From Malania oleifera (lineage: Eukaryota; Streptophyta; Magnoliopsida; Santalales; Ximeniaceae), in the NCBI RefSeq assembly GCF_029873635.1, contig NC_080426.1, positions 50,668,093 to 50,732,092 of the forward strand: a stretch of DNA of 64,000 bases, in the 5' to 3' direction. Positions 35,166 to 46,693 of this stretch are shown one piece after another. A model generated the notes under the pieces. It made no database searches. It saw only the letters and a program-made list of their open reading frames with translations, and was not told the DNA's origin. Made by a program: the position numbers and the translations under genes. Position 1 is the stretch's first letter. Every line of letters starts with the position of its first letter.

Positions 35166-37232
35166 TGTAGAGACTCGAAGAATTATAGTAATTAAATAAT
35201 AAAAGAAAGGAGAGAAAATGAATTTAAAAAAAAAAAAAAAGGTTTCAGCAGGGTCTCATCGACGAGTGTAGAAGTGCTCGTCGACGAGTAGGGCTCTTGG
35301 GCTCGTCGATGAGGACGCATGTCTTGTTGACGAGAAATTACCGAGAGGATTGTTTCCAGAGCCTAAAACTCATCGACGAGGTGACGTGTCTCGTTGGCGA
35401 GACCATGTGGACATCACTCTATATATAGCCCCAAAACCGATTTCAGTAGAAATAATTTCATTTTATCAATTTCTTTCTCTCTCTACACAGTTTCTCTCAC
35501 TTCTCTCTAGCTTTTGGGCTCCAATTCTCCCCGATTCGACGATTAGAAGCTACCACAGTGATCTTGAGGAGATTCTCTACAATATAGTCAGAGCAGAAAT
35601 TCGATTTGGGAAGTTTGGGAATCATCCCAAAATTCGGGTAAGTTAGTTATTTTAAGTTTTATTAGGTTTTTTATGTTTCTAGACTGAGGAGAATATGTAG
35701 GGTAAGATAATACTAAAGTTTTGTTAGGGAAAAATATAATTTTAGGGTGTTGTGTTGGGAACACTGCAGGTGTAGGGTTGGTTGTTTTGTGGTCTTCTCA
35801 AAAAGTCAAGTAAGGGAATAAATTAAGTCAGTTTATTTTTATGAAAATTTATTATTTTTAAACAGCATGTATTTACAGTAATTATGTATGTTATATCAGA
35901 ATATTTGGAAATATTTTTGTTGAACAGGAAAATGATTTTAAAATGTTTAACTAGAAATATATTCAGCTTAGGTATTCAATTTTAATACTATTTAAAACTA
36001 TGTGGCATGAGTATCATTTTACAAATATTATGTTATGTTAGATTTTCAATAAAAGCATGTTTACAACAGTTTTTTTTCTTTAGGGAAGCAATAAATAATA
36101 CTGAAAATTATGGTTTCAGAGTTTTACGATAAATAGTATAAATTTCAGTTCAATATGTTATAATATGCTCAACACAAGGCCTTGATTGATAGTCGGCGTG
36201 TGTTATTCGACGCAAGGCCATGATTATGTATGATATTCCAGAATTTAGAAAAATACTATCAATCTAGTTTCATGTTAAATCAGTATGTGTAAGCATATTA
36301 TATGTTATCAGAACCCGAATGGTTTAGTTTAGATAAGTATTCAGGGCTCGATACTGTAGCTATTTAGTTTAGTTCAGATTAATGCTACCACACTTGCCAA
36401 GAGAGAGTGTGGGAGATGGATAGTTGATATGGCTTCAGTGTAGTGTTGTAGACGTCCCCCTAGCAGTCCGGACTAGGGTGGGATGAGCCCATCGTACTTA
36501 CATATACATTTGACCTGGTAGTGGTCAGCAAACCATTGTCAGGTCCCGCCTTCGGGCTGCACAATTCAGTCATGGGGGGTAATACATGACATCAGCTAGC
36601 TATCCATCTTGGGTAATATTTCAGTATTATCAGTTATAGAAGATGATTTTATAATAACTAAAATTCAGTATGATTTAATATGATCATGATTATGTATATT
36701 TTATCTAGTATTATATCACCAATTTTTTTTTTATCTAGACATGTGTTATGTATTGTTTATCTATTATAGTACGAATATACTCACACCACCACATAACTGA
36801 TATTAGTTTATTTCCCTTACCGAGAGGTGTCTCACCCCAGCTTACAAAACATTTCAGGGAATCCAGATAGACAGGCGGACCGAGCATCGCGTCAGTAGAG
36901 GCAGTTCATACTACCCCGGTAGGAGGGTGAGATACTAAGCTAGGGTCAGATGGTTTTTTTTATTATGATCCTAGTTTTACCATTTTGGTCTTTTGGAGGT
37001 TGTATATTTATATTTACAGAAATGTTATGGATTGTAGTAAAACTCAGGTACTGTCTATTGTGAATGTAATCTATGTTTTCCACTGCTTAGGTGTCTGCTG
37101 TGTATAACAGGTGCATCGTGAGGACCCACGGATTCGGGTTAATTTTGCTATATTGGTATCAGGGTTATTATTAAGAATTTTATTTTTGTATGTGAGGAAA
37201 AAAAATTATTATAAAATAGGTAGGTCGTTACA
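35166..37232 (+). repeat. 3' LTR of element B
   Basis: 2067 bp, TGTAGAGACTC to GTAGGTCGTTACA. Array 35256-35400, TATA 35420-35427, leader block about 35530-35600, donor-like TTCGGGTAAGTT (GT at 35638), GT-rich second donor at 35820, CTTACCGAG box at about 36818 and acceptor ATTTCAGGG (CAG at 36855-36857). This shows the uninserted form of the S1 target. Confidence 0.92.
35638..36857 (+). other. Candidate intron inside B LTR
   Basis: Donor CGG|GTAAGTTAG and acceptor AAACATTTCAG|GG, 1220 bp. The best-preserved example of the shared LTR module. Whether it is spliced is unknown. Confidence 0.35.
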
Positions 37233-38334
37233 CAAAGTCTCAAGAGATATCAAACTCTTTCTCAACTCAAGTATATATGTCTTACATTAGACAATGTTCT
37301 TATAGCACCATCAAACATTTTTATATTTACATTTCCTATGCCAACGATCTTGTAAAAAGAATCATTACCCATAGGAACTGATCCAGAATTCACTAACTTG
37401 TAAGTGCTGAACCACTCGTTATTTGGAGTCATGTGATAAGAGCATGCCGAGTCCAGTATCCAAGAGGTCGTTAGATTATCCGACTCCGCTGAAATTAATA
37501 GAACATCACCATCTGCTGAATCTTCTTCTTGAACAATATTCATAGATTTTGAAATCCCCTCATGCTTTTCAGTATTTCCCTTCTTCCAATCCGGACACTC
37601 CAGTTTCACATGTCCCTTTTTACCACATTTATAACATCAGATTTCCTTCTTCTTCTTAGATTGATTTCGGGATTTCTGATTAGACCCATTCTTAAACTTT
37701 CCTTTGCCTTTCTCATTGCTACCCTTTTACCATAAGTCCTTCTCCTTCATCACATATCTTCAACCTTTGATTAAAATTTAATAGGGCACTTGTTACCTCT
37801 TCCAGATCAAGAGCTTCTTTCCCCATGTAACAGTGGTTGCCAGATTTTCATAGGTATGAGTCAAGGGCAAAGAATTTAACAGCATCAAAGACTTATCATC
37901 CTCATCAAACTTCACATCAACCCTCATCAAATCACTTATAATTTGATTAAAGGCATTAATTTGTTGATCTAGACTTGATCCTTCAACCATCTTAAGCCAA
38001 TATAAATGTTGCTTAAGAAAAAGTTTGTTATTGAGGGATTTTAGACATGTACCGGCTTTCTTTTCGCTAGATTGCCACTGGAGAATACTCCTCCATCACC
38101 CAATAGTGAACTTTGCCGACTAAACACAAGCGTATTGTAGAGGTGGCCTTGACTTTCAAATCTACCCATGTTGTCTCATCCCTTCCTTCCGGTTGAGTAT
38201 TAAGCAAAGCCTTAGCCATTCCTTGTTGCACAAGAATGTCCTTCACTCTTCTCTACCATAAACCAAAGTTTCCAGTTCCATCGAATTTGACTACGTCAAA
38301 TCTTACAGAAGAAGATCCCGATGCCATAACAAGA
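37233..38334 (-). pseudogene. Copia C gag and protease
   Basis: In minus order: gag start MASGSSSVRFDVVKFDGTG (about 38323), then stops; the middle includes DQINAFNQIISDLMRV-like text (37990-37793); a zinc knuckle CYKCGKKGHVKLEC (about 37638-37597); and a copia protease with LDSACSYHMTPNNEWF (37460-37410). The frame stops where element B interrupts it at 37232. Stops and one frameshift make it inactive. Confidence 0.88.
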
Positions 38335-38336
38335 AT

Positions 38337-38351
38337 CGCTCTGATACCAAT
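38337..38351 (-). other. Primer-binding site of copia C
   Basis: On the minus strand TTGGTATCAGAGCG follows the 5' LTR end within two to three bases, matching initiator Met-tRNA. Confidence 0.9.
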
Positions 38352-38352
38352 T

Positions 38353-38943
38353 TGTTGTAATATGGATCGAATAATGAAGATGCATAGCGGAATAAACAAC
38401 AAGTAAATGTATATAACACACAATCAGAACAAGTTCAACACAAAGATTTACGTGGTTCGACAAAGCCTACATCCAAGGAAGCAATGAAACACAAATTTCA
38501 CTATGGAAATTAAAATGTACACAATACACTTCTCAAATTATCACTCCACATCTCAAAATATGCCCATATGACATATATAGATGTCCTCGAAGGTTTCCCC
38601 CCATTTTCCCAACCACCCAACATTTATAAAATTCAAATTTCTAAAAAAACTGCCGCAGTCTAGGTGCCTCTCGTCGACGAACACAAGGTTTCGTCGACGA
38701 GACCAAGAAGAACCTTCGTCGACGAATACAAGGCTTTCGTCAACAATGCCAGAATTCTGAAATTTCCTGCTCTCGGTAATTATTCATCAACAAACTTTAG
38801 AGTTTTCGTTGACAAACCTCTGTTGTCCCCTCGTTGACAAACACATGGCCTTCGTCAACAAGGCCTGCTATACTGCCCCCTTTATGTTTTTCCTTCTTCC
38901 TTCTTTGCTTATCAAAACAGAAGTATAAGAGCCACAAATAACA
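38353..38943 (-). repeat. 5' LTR of copia C
   Basis: 591 bp, the partner of 22552-23143. The palindrome array is more decayed than in the 3' LTR: several CG steps have become TG or CA. Confidence 0.93.
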
Positions 38944-38948
38944 AGTAC

Positions 38949-39235
38949 TTACATCATTTATCACTTTGTTGACATTGAATTTTGGAATTACAATTCCCAA
39001 AAAAGAAAAAAAAGAAATGGGATATGATAAGATCAAATATAAAACACATAAGAAGTAGAGGCGCCACCTTATTATCTTTATTATTATTATTATTTTAGAA
39101 ATAAAGGAAAACAAAGACAAATCTTAAGTTCACGAAAATAAAATATTATTGGTGTGGTAGACCTAGTTATATAGCATGAGTTTGTCGTGTGTTGCTGAGT
39201 AATGCGCCATCTCCAAGATAATTCCATAGAAATGA
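38949..39235. other. Unassigned AT-rich sequence
   Basis: Between copia C and gypsy fragment F. It holds a short (TAT)n run at 39079-39094. No gene or transposon end recognised. Confidence 0.5.
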
Positions 39236-39537
39236 CCAAGCACCCTAGGGCGGCCAACAGAGGAACACCGCCCAGGCACGGGTTCATGCCCTGACATCAA
39301 GAGACGCAAAGGCGGCCAAGGATGTTGTGATAGGTACTATTACTATGTTTTCAATTAAAGCTATTGTATTATTTGATACAAGGGCCACACGTTCATTTAT
39401 TTCTTGGGAATATATTTAGATTGTGGGATAGAAACTCGGTTACTAGATGTTGAATTATCTGTGGCTACACCGACAGGAGTAGCAGTTATTTGTAGAAAAG
39501 TACTCAAAGGCTATCCTGTGAATATTCAGGGGAGAGT
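39236..39537 (+). pseudogene. Element F gag end and protease start
   Basis: Encodes the segment after the zinc knuckle (GGQQRNTAQARVHALTSRDAKAA, compare A, B and E) and the protease site, changed to LFDTRATRSFIS (active-site Gly to Arg). A TAG stop follows. Cut at 39537 by F2; AGAGT at 39533-39537 is repeated at 43574. Confidence 0.8.
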
Positions 39538-40082
39538 TGTAGAAACCTGAACTTAAAAAATAAAGAAATAAATAAGAAAATAACTAAGGGAATTTTAAAA
39601 AGGAATTTTAGGAAGCTTTGTCGACGAATCCCCTATTTTCATCAACGAATGCCCTTCTGTGGTTCGTTGACGAAGTTCAAGGCGTCGTCGATGAAGAGAT
39701 CCCAAATGACTGAAATTTCAGGCTTAGTGTTCGTCGATGAAGCCCTTCTTTTGTCAACAAACATTCTTCTACAGTTCGTTTACGAAAGCGTCATTTTGTT
39801 GACGAACGTGATCGGGTCAACAACTTGTAAACTGATTTTTTGGTTTCTTAATCATTAAGAAACTGAATTTCTTTCTCTTTCTATCTCTTTAAAACGTGCC
39901 CTCACACACTCTCTTTCTACGATTTCTCGTCGTTCATTGCCAGATTCGACGATCGGAAGTTACCACGAGGATCTAGGGGAGATTCTCTACAAGTCTAGCA
40001 GAGCGGATTTTTGATCTGAGCTTTTCAAGCATTACTCCAAAATTAAGATAAGTAGAATATTTTAAGGCTTTATAGTTGTTTT

Positions 40083-42020
40083 TATTGACTTTGGTGTATT
40101 CCCAAGAGGGGGGTGAATTGGGTATTTAAAATTTCTATCTTAGGTTCAACTAATCTAGCAACAGTATTACTCAACCTAGGGTTTGTCTATGCAATTATAA
40201 ACTCAATCATTCACAATAGTAAAATACAAACATTCATGTGTTGAAATTTAAAATGTAAAAATTAAAAGCATGCATAAGAAATGTTATCGGGGTTCAGCCA
40301 AAGTGTCTACCTCCCCGCCTCAGCTCGCAAGCCCGAGGATTACCACTATTGCTCACTTAAAGGGTGGAGCAGCACCAGTTACAACCAGGTGAAATTTCCA
40401 AGGCTGACCTCAACCTTTACACACTATCCTTGCGGGGCGGAGAAGGCCCTAGGTCAAATTCATAGGTTTCACCCCAACCTGATCCTTCCAGGCTAGATCA
40501 AACCCCCTGAGGCCACGCCTAGAATACAACAAATATACAATACAAACTGGGTACAATAAAATGCTTCTCAATCAAGTAGATAAGTACCAATAACTATTAA
40601 CCAATGCACATCAACAGCATAGGAGTAGTAAGCTCAGTGATGTGAATGTGTGCTATCAACACTCAGTATAATGTATATTCTCAAATATGCACAAGAGTGT
40701 TCAACAAGCCTATCTTTGAAACTTTGTATAAAAAATCTCAATATTAAGTTAGCGTTTCAAAGATGCAAGCAAGAATAATCAAACAATCTCAAAAATGTTT
40801 TCTCAATATACTTAGCATAATAAATGTTTGAATGTAAGCTTGTAAAAAATAATTTTGCACACACAAAAATTATAGGCTAAGGCATCTTGCAATATCGATG
40901 CAAAAACTCGAAAGCCACAAAGTTCTCCATACACCGGATTTATTAAATTAAATCGGTGGGGAACTTTAGCTCAAATACTCAATCAACAAAATCAATCAAC
41001 AAGAAATACAATAAGAGTTTTTCAGTAATAATGGATTGAGTATAGACACTCTAGGCACTCTCACAAAGATTGGTTAATCAAGAAATTTGGAGTAAGAGAG
41101 TGTATGGAAGTAATATGTAAAGAATAGGCTTGGAAAATTTGAGAGAATATTTTTCTTAATCACAATGTTAATTCCCCCTAATCTTGACAAATGAAGGCAT
41201 ATATAGAGAGGAGGTGCAAATTATGACCGTTAGGGAATCAAAGGGAATTCTTAAATTTGTTTTAAAAGAGTTTAAAGAAATAACCCCCTTTTTACCCCTA
41301 ATTACCTCGGTTAAAAATAAAACAACCCAAGTTTCGGCTGCCCGATCCATGGTTCGGTCACCCTAACAGACTCAATGAAAAAAGTAATTTTTTGAAGTTC
41401 GGGCGCCCGAGTCAAGGTTCAGTTGGCTGAACCAAAGGCGATTTCAAAAGACCGCGGTTCGGTCGCCTATACATATTTTTGGTAGCCCTAACAACAACAT
41501 TTGATTGCCTGAGGGTTTTTTATAAGTGAAGGTTTGGGCACCCAAACTATTGGGGAAAGGTCAGAAACAAGTTCGGTCGACCGAGGAAGATATGCTCATT
41601 CTAGTTCGGTCGCCTGAAGTCAGGTCAAAGATGCTAACTTTCCATGGTTCGGTCGACCGAGGAAAACAAGCTTTTCCAAGTTTGGTCGCCTAAAACCTCA
41701 TTGTTTTGGGGCTAAGGTCCTAATTTCATGTGCTATCAAAGTGTAGGGACCTAAGGGCCTTTTTAGGGTCATTTAAAGCTTACTTATCCTTGCATGCATG
41801 CCATACAATGATTATTACAGACCTTTGAATAAATGTTTATTACGTACCCAAATGAATAAAAATTATAACACTTAAAAGCATATAAGGTCTTCATTTTCCT
41901 TCGGGTCTCCGAGTGCCATCATATGATATAGTCAATGTAAACCTGCACAACAACTCGGCAGACATTAAATACCGAAGTATTTATCATAATCAAAACAGGG
42001 TATGACCCATAGGGTCAATA
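40083..42020 (-). mobile_element. Solo LTR S2 (family S)
   Basis: 1938 bp with perfect duplication GTTTT (40078-40082, 42021-42025). The ends are mutated: TATTGACTTTGG for TGTTAGCTTTGG, and GGTCAATA for GGTCAACA. Palindromes lie at 41333-41700 and a minus TATATATG near 41207-41200. No coding sequence. Confidence 0.85.
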
Positions 42021-42465
42021 GTTTTAGAGTATAAGGGGCCTACGAAATGCTAAATGAGGAATATTCTGGGGTTTGTGTTGATTTATTTGGGCGGAAATGT
42101 GGTTTCAGGATTTTGAGCTGCAAACGCCGTAGGGCATGGATTTTGGGGTTTTCAGTGGCCTTTCTTGTAAGCCAAGTAAGGGGATTACATTATGTCAGCT
42201 TTTTGTGAAATATGGATTGATTAAAATGCAGTATATGTTTTCGAGGAAATTAATGTGGGTGGTTTGATCATATCCTATTTTCTATAAAATAAGTAGTTTA
42301 AGTTAAATAAAACCTTGGAGATGTTTAGACCCTATTTTCAATAATTTATGTTTTTCCCAATTAGGTTATTTTATTTATGGTTACAAATGAAAATTGTGTG
42401 GCATGGGATCAGTTTTTAAATGGCATATGTGAATAGAATGCTTATATTGAATTTTTATACAGTTT

Positions 42466-42566
42466 TGATATAACGGTCGGGGGCCGAGTTTTGATATAAT
42501 GGTCGGGGGCCAAGTTTTGATATAATGGCCAGGGACCAAGTTTTGATATGACAACCAGGGGCCAGA
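42466..42566. repeat. Tandem repeat of about 27 bp in F2
   Basis: Four units of AGTTTTGATATAAYGGTCGG plus GGGCC, progressively diverged. Other gypsy LTRs have different tandem repeats in the same relative place. Confidence 0.9.
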
Positions 42567-43086
42567 TTTGCTGAATATTAGGTTTTATATGAAATGAATT
42601 ATAATGCAGTTTTTATTGTGTAAATTGTCATATATGGTTCTAGAACCCTATGAATTTGCGATATGTGATATTGTGAGCACGGTACCATTGCTATATGTGG
42701 ATAGTGAGTGCAATCACACGGGTTTGAAAGTGTGATAAGTCGATTAGAGACCTGAGTCATAGTACTACTCCGAGGTTTTTGCTGGGGGGCTCCATTTGTG
42801 GTATACCAGGTGACCATATGTAGGCACAATCGTACTTACAACGATAGTTTTGACTCAGCTGCGAAACCACCGGCTGCAAATTGAGTCCAGCCTTCAGGTC
42901 GCACAACCTATTATAGGGGGAAGCATGTCGTATGAGTATGTGATAGCATGATGACGCTACTTTAGCAGTCCATGTTGCATCTTTTATGCATATATGGGCA
43001 AATTTACTATAAATGGGCTATATTGAGTTGACAGTTTATTATTCAGAAATTATGTATTTTTAGATATACTGGTTTGTAAAGTTTAA

Positions 43087-43123
<37 letters not shown>

Positions 43124-43573
43124 GATGGAATTTTATTTCACACGAGAACCATGCTAGCCACACATTGATAATAATATGATCCATCTTACTGAGAAGTGTC
43201 TCACCCCATTATACAAATGATTTTTCAGGTCCTTCAGGGAACCATTCCTAGCTTGCCTCGGAGCGGGAATTAGACTTTCGGGAGTAGCTATTAGGATTGG
43301 TGAGATACCAGATACTTTATTTTGTTAATTTTGGGATTGTAATATATGGGCAGATAATGATCTATATATATGTGTTTAGGAATAAATAAACTCTGGTAAA
43401 GTGTTTGGACGTTTTTTGAAATCTTCTGTTGTTTGGTTTTAATTTCAGTAATGGCAGTTACACCCGAGATTCCATGGTTAGGGCATGTCGCAATTATATG
43501 TACAGGTGGTATCGAAGAGTATTTATATGTTTCAGTAGCACTTCGGGCCCACGTGATGAGTCGGGGCGCTACA

Positions 43574-44537
43574 AGAGTGCTACTAGCTGATCTCGTAGTG
43601 TTGGATAAGCACATATTTGGCGTGTTCTGGGAATGGATCGGACTAGCTAACCGCTAACTATGCCAGCATCGATTTTCATCAGAAAGAGGTGATATTTAGA
43701 CCTCCTGGGGAGCAGGAGTATTGATTTGTGGGGTCTTTGTGTGCTCCTCACCACAGTTATTGTCGGCTATTCAAGCGAGGAGGCTACTCCTAGATGGACG
43801 CCAAGGGTACATAGCTTGTGTAAAGGAAATTTCTAGGGGAGAATTGAAGCTTGCATATATTCTAGTAGTAAAGGAGTACTTAGATGTCTTTTCAGAAGAT
43901 TTACCTAGATTGCCTCTTAATCATGAAATTGAATTTGCCATTGACTTACTTCCAGGGACGACGCTGATATCTAAAGTTCCTTATAAAATGCTTCTAGCTG
44001 AATTAAAAGAATTAACGGAGCAGCTGCAGGAATTATTAGATAAGGGGTTTATCAGGTCCAGTATATCACCTTGACGAGCGCCAATTCTATTTTTAAAGAA
44101 GAAAGATGGGACGATGAAGATGTGTATCGACTACAGGGAGATCAATAAAGTGATAGTTAAGAATAAATATCCTCTTCCTCATGTTGATGATTTGTTAAAT
44201 CAGCTTCAGGGAACACTGTCTATTCCAAGATTGATCTTCGATCTGGGTACCATTAGGTGAAAAATAAATCAGAAGACGTCTTAAAGACGACTTTCCAAAC
44301 CAGGTATAGCCATTATGAATTTTTGGTTATGCCTTTTAGACTGACCAATTCTCCTGCGGCGTTTATGGATCTAATGAACAAGGTTTTCCATGAATACTTG
44401 GACCAGTTCGTAATGGTTTTCATTGATGATATTTTGGTCTATTCGAAGAGTTCCGATGAACATGAAAATCATTTGAGGATGGTACTACAGGTGTTGAGAG
44501 AAAGAAAGTTGTACGCTAAATTCAAGAAATGTGAATT
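43574..44537 (+). pseudogene. Element F protease end and reverse transcriptase
   Basis: From RVLLADLVVLD to the RT palm: [35 protein letters not shown] (about 44160-44210), a frame break near 44213, then RTSHYEF-type text and [10 protein letters not shown] (about 44419-44448). Stops include 44072 (TGA for Trp). S3 interrupts it right after KFKKCEF. Confidence 0.85.
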
Positions 44538-46693
44538 TGTTAGAATTTGTGTATTCCCAAGAGGGGGGTGAATTGGAAATTTAAACTTTTCTCCTAGGTT
44601 AAATCATAAATCAATATGATTTAGCTACCTAGGGTCTTTCTATACGATCCCAAATGCGCAAGTAGATATAATATACGGAAATTTAAATCATGCGCATCAT
44701 TCACACCATAACATACACGTGTGGTAAATACAGAGTGTAGAAATATAAAAAAACACACAATATGTTATCAGAGTTCGGCCAACTGTGCCTATGTCCCCGC
44801 CTCTAGATCGCAACGTGAAGATTCCACTAAAGGCTCACTTAAAAGGTGGAGCGGCACCGATTACAACTAGGTCAATTAGCACAGGGTTGACCTAACCAGG
44901 TCAATTAGCGGGGTTGACCTCAACCTACACCTTAACAGGATGGTGCACCTAGCTGTCAAAGAGCTAGTCTCCCTCTTCAGGCCCGTGCCTGGAAATACAA
45001 CAGTATTTTTCACAAAGTAACTGGTACAGTGATTGTGCTTTCGTGTAAAGTAGATATGTACCCAGATGCGCTCAGTCACATACACCACAAGATGATTTAA
45101 TATGTAAGCTCAGTGTGGTTTAATGTTTCAACTCTCAAATATATTTGCTATCAATGCAATGAGTGCGTATAAGTGTCAACAAGCAATATTTGTATCACAA
45201 AATACTCAACCAAGGTGTTCACACAAAGATATCAAGAAAGTCTCAAGTATATTAATCAGTATGATATCTCAGTCACGTAGATCAGATAAAGTATATGTTT
45301 GGTTTGCAAGAGATATATAATCTTTGTATTCAGCAAATAATATGTGAGTTAATGAATATAGCAACAAAGATCAACATCACATAAACAAATATCTTCTCAA
45401 GAAAGTATGTTCAAATAAATCAACCAAGATATTTGAAAATGTTTTTGAAAATATTTTTGCAACCCAAAAACAAATACAAGCTTTCTAAGATATTGCAATA
45501 CAAATGCAATACTCAGAAGCTTAATGCAAGTGTTCTTAGGATAGGCTTATGAGCAAAGCCCCCTAAGAATACTAAGGTTTAGCTCTCATAAAAATCATTT
45601 CAATCAAACACGAATGGGAGAGCAAACCTATCTAAACAAACACTCGATCAACTTACAGAGATTTTAAGTAATGAAAGAGAGTAAGTATGAGTGATTGAAG
45701 TATAAAAATTAGTAGGATTTTTGAACTTAAGAGAGAATTTATTAATCAAGTAGGCTAATCAAGTTTTTAATTTTCCTAAATGAAGGGGTATTTATAGACA
45801 CCCCAAGAATTATAACCGTTGGGGACAAGTTTGGGATTATTAGAAAATATTAATGATGTTTTTATTATTTTAACCCTATTTTAAAAAATTAACCACAGCA
45901 AAAAATTCAAGGCAACCCAAAAGACCCGGTCGACCAAAACACTTTCGGTCAATCAGAGTTCATATGGCTCGGTCGACCGGGCCATATTTGAACTTCAGGG
46001 TTGGTCACTAGGAGAGGCAATTTTCCCAACTAGCGCAGTTCAATCGACCAGGGATATTTGAACTGGGCGATTCGGTCAACCAGACCATTGGGATTTCTCC
46101 CGAGGACCCTCAATCGACCAAACAGTTGGAATACAATTTTGGCTCGGTCAACCACGTAGTCAAATGTTTGACTCCTAGGAGGTTCAGTCGACTTGAGCTA
46201 AACTGATTCGATCGACCGGGCTGTGGCCAACTGGTTGACCCAGACCGGGTTCGGTCAACTAGAAGTGCACAAAGTGTGCATTTCAGTTCTATTTTGATTC
46301 ATAAACATCCTATTAAAGTGCCTAAAATGTACAAGCACAAAGGTGAGTGTCCTAGGGTCTTTTATAGGTCTTTTTGTGGACACCGAAAAAATTCAGTGTT
46401 GGTCAACTAAAGGGTAACCCCTAAGGTCTTTCTAAGGTCATATTCATTTTGAACTTACACATTACATCATGCAGGTGATGCATGCAATTATTACAATCGA
46501 AGCCCTAATTACTATTACAAACCAAATGATTGAATTATATATTACAATACAATGAGATATGATCTTCAATCTTCACTTGCTTTACGTGCATCTTGATCTT
46601 GACAAGTTTAGGTTCCTGCACAGTCTCAAACACTCATTAGAAACAATGAGTATTAGACATAATCAAAACCGGGTGTGACCTATAGGGTCAACA
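44538..46693 (-). mobile_element. Solo LTR S3 (family S)
   Basis: 2156 bp, TGTTAGAATTTG to GGGTCAACA, perfect duplication GAATT (44533-44537, 46694-46698). Palindromes CTCGGTCGACCGG type at 45923-46258 and minus TATA-like CTATAAATACC (45797-45787). It lies inside the reverse transcriptase of F. Confidence 0.88.

Larger units (their letters stand above)
26041..37232 (+). mobile_element. Ty3/gypsy retrotransposon B, full length, defective
   Basis: LTRs 26041-30212 (enlarged by solo LTR S1) and 35166-37232, with a perfect target duplication CAAAG at 26036-26040 and 37233-37237. It sits in copia C between protease and integrase. Primer site, gag, protease, reverse transcriptase, RNase H, integrase and a chromodomain-like tail are in order; the tract AAGGAGGGGAGAA precedes the 3' LTR. 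More than fifteen stops and several deletions disable it. Probably a chromovirus of the same broad lineage as A, E and F. Confidence 0.93.
22552..38943 (-). mobile_element. Ty1/copia retrotransposon C, full length, interrupted
   Basis: LTRs at 22552-23143 (3' LTR in element orientation) and 38353-38943 (5' LTR), 592 and 591 bp. A perfect 5-bp target duplication AGTAC lies at 22547-22551 and 38944-38948. Without gypsy element B (26041-37232) and one copy of its duplication, the element is about 5.2 kb, normal for copia. It has a primer site after the 5' LTR, gag, protease, integrase, reverse transcriptase and RNase H in copia order, and a purine tract next to the 3' LTR. Many stops make it defective. 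Confidence 0.93.
39538..43573 (+). mobile_element. Solo LTR F2, with nested S2
   Basis: Starts TGTAGAAACCTG and ends GGGGCGCTACA with perfect duplication AGAGT (39533-39537, 43574-43578). Less S2 and its duplication it is about 2.1 kb. It has palindromes (39617-39812), a leader block (39948-40010), a mutated donor (AAGATAAGTAG near 40046), a second donor-like site (GT at 42176), a 27-bp tandem repeat (42466-42566), GAGCACGGTACC (42675-42686), a CTTACTGAG box (43187) and acceptor TTTTTCAGG (CAG at 43226-43228). No clear TATA box seen. Confidence 0.88.
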
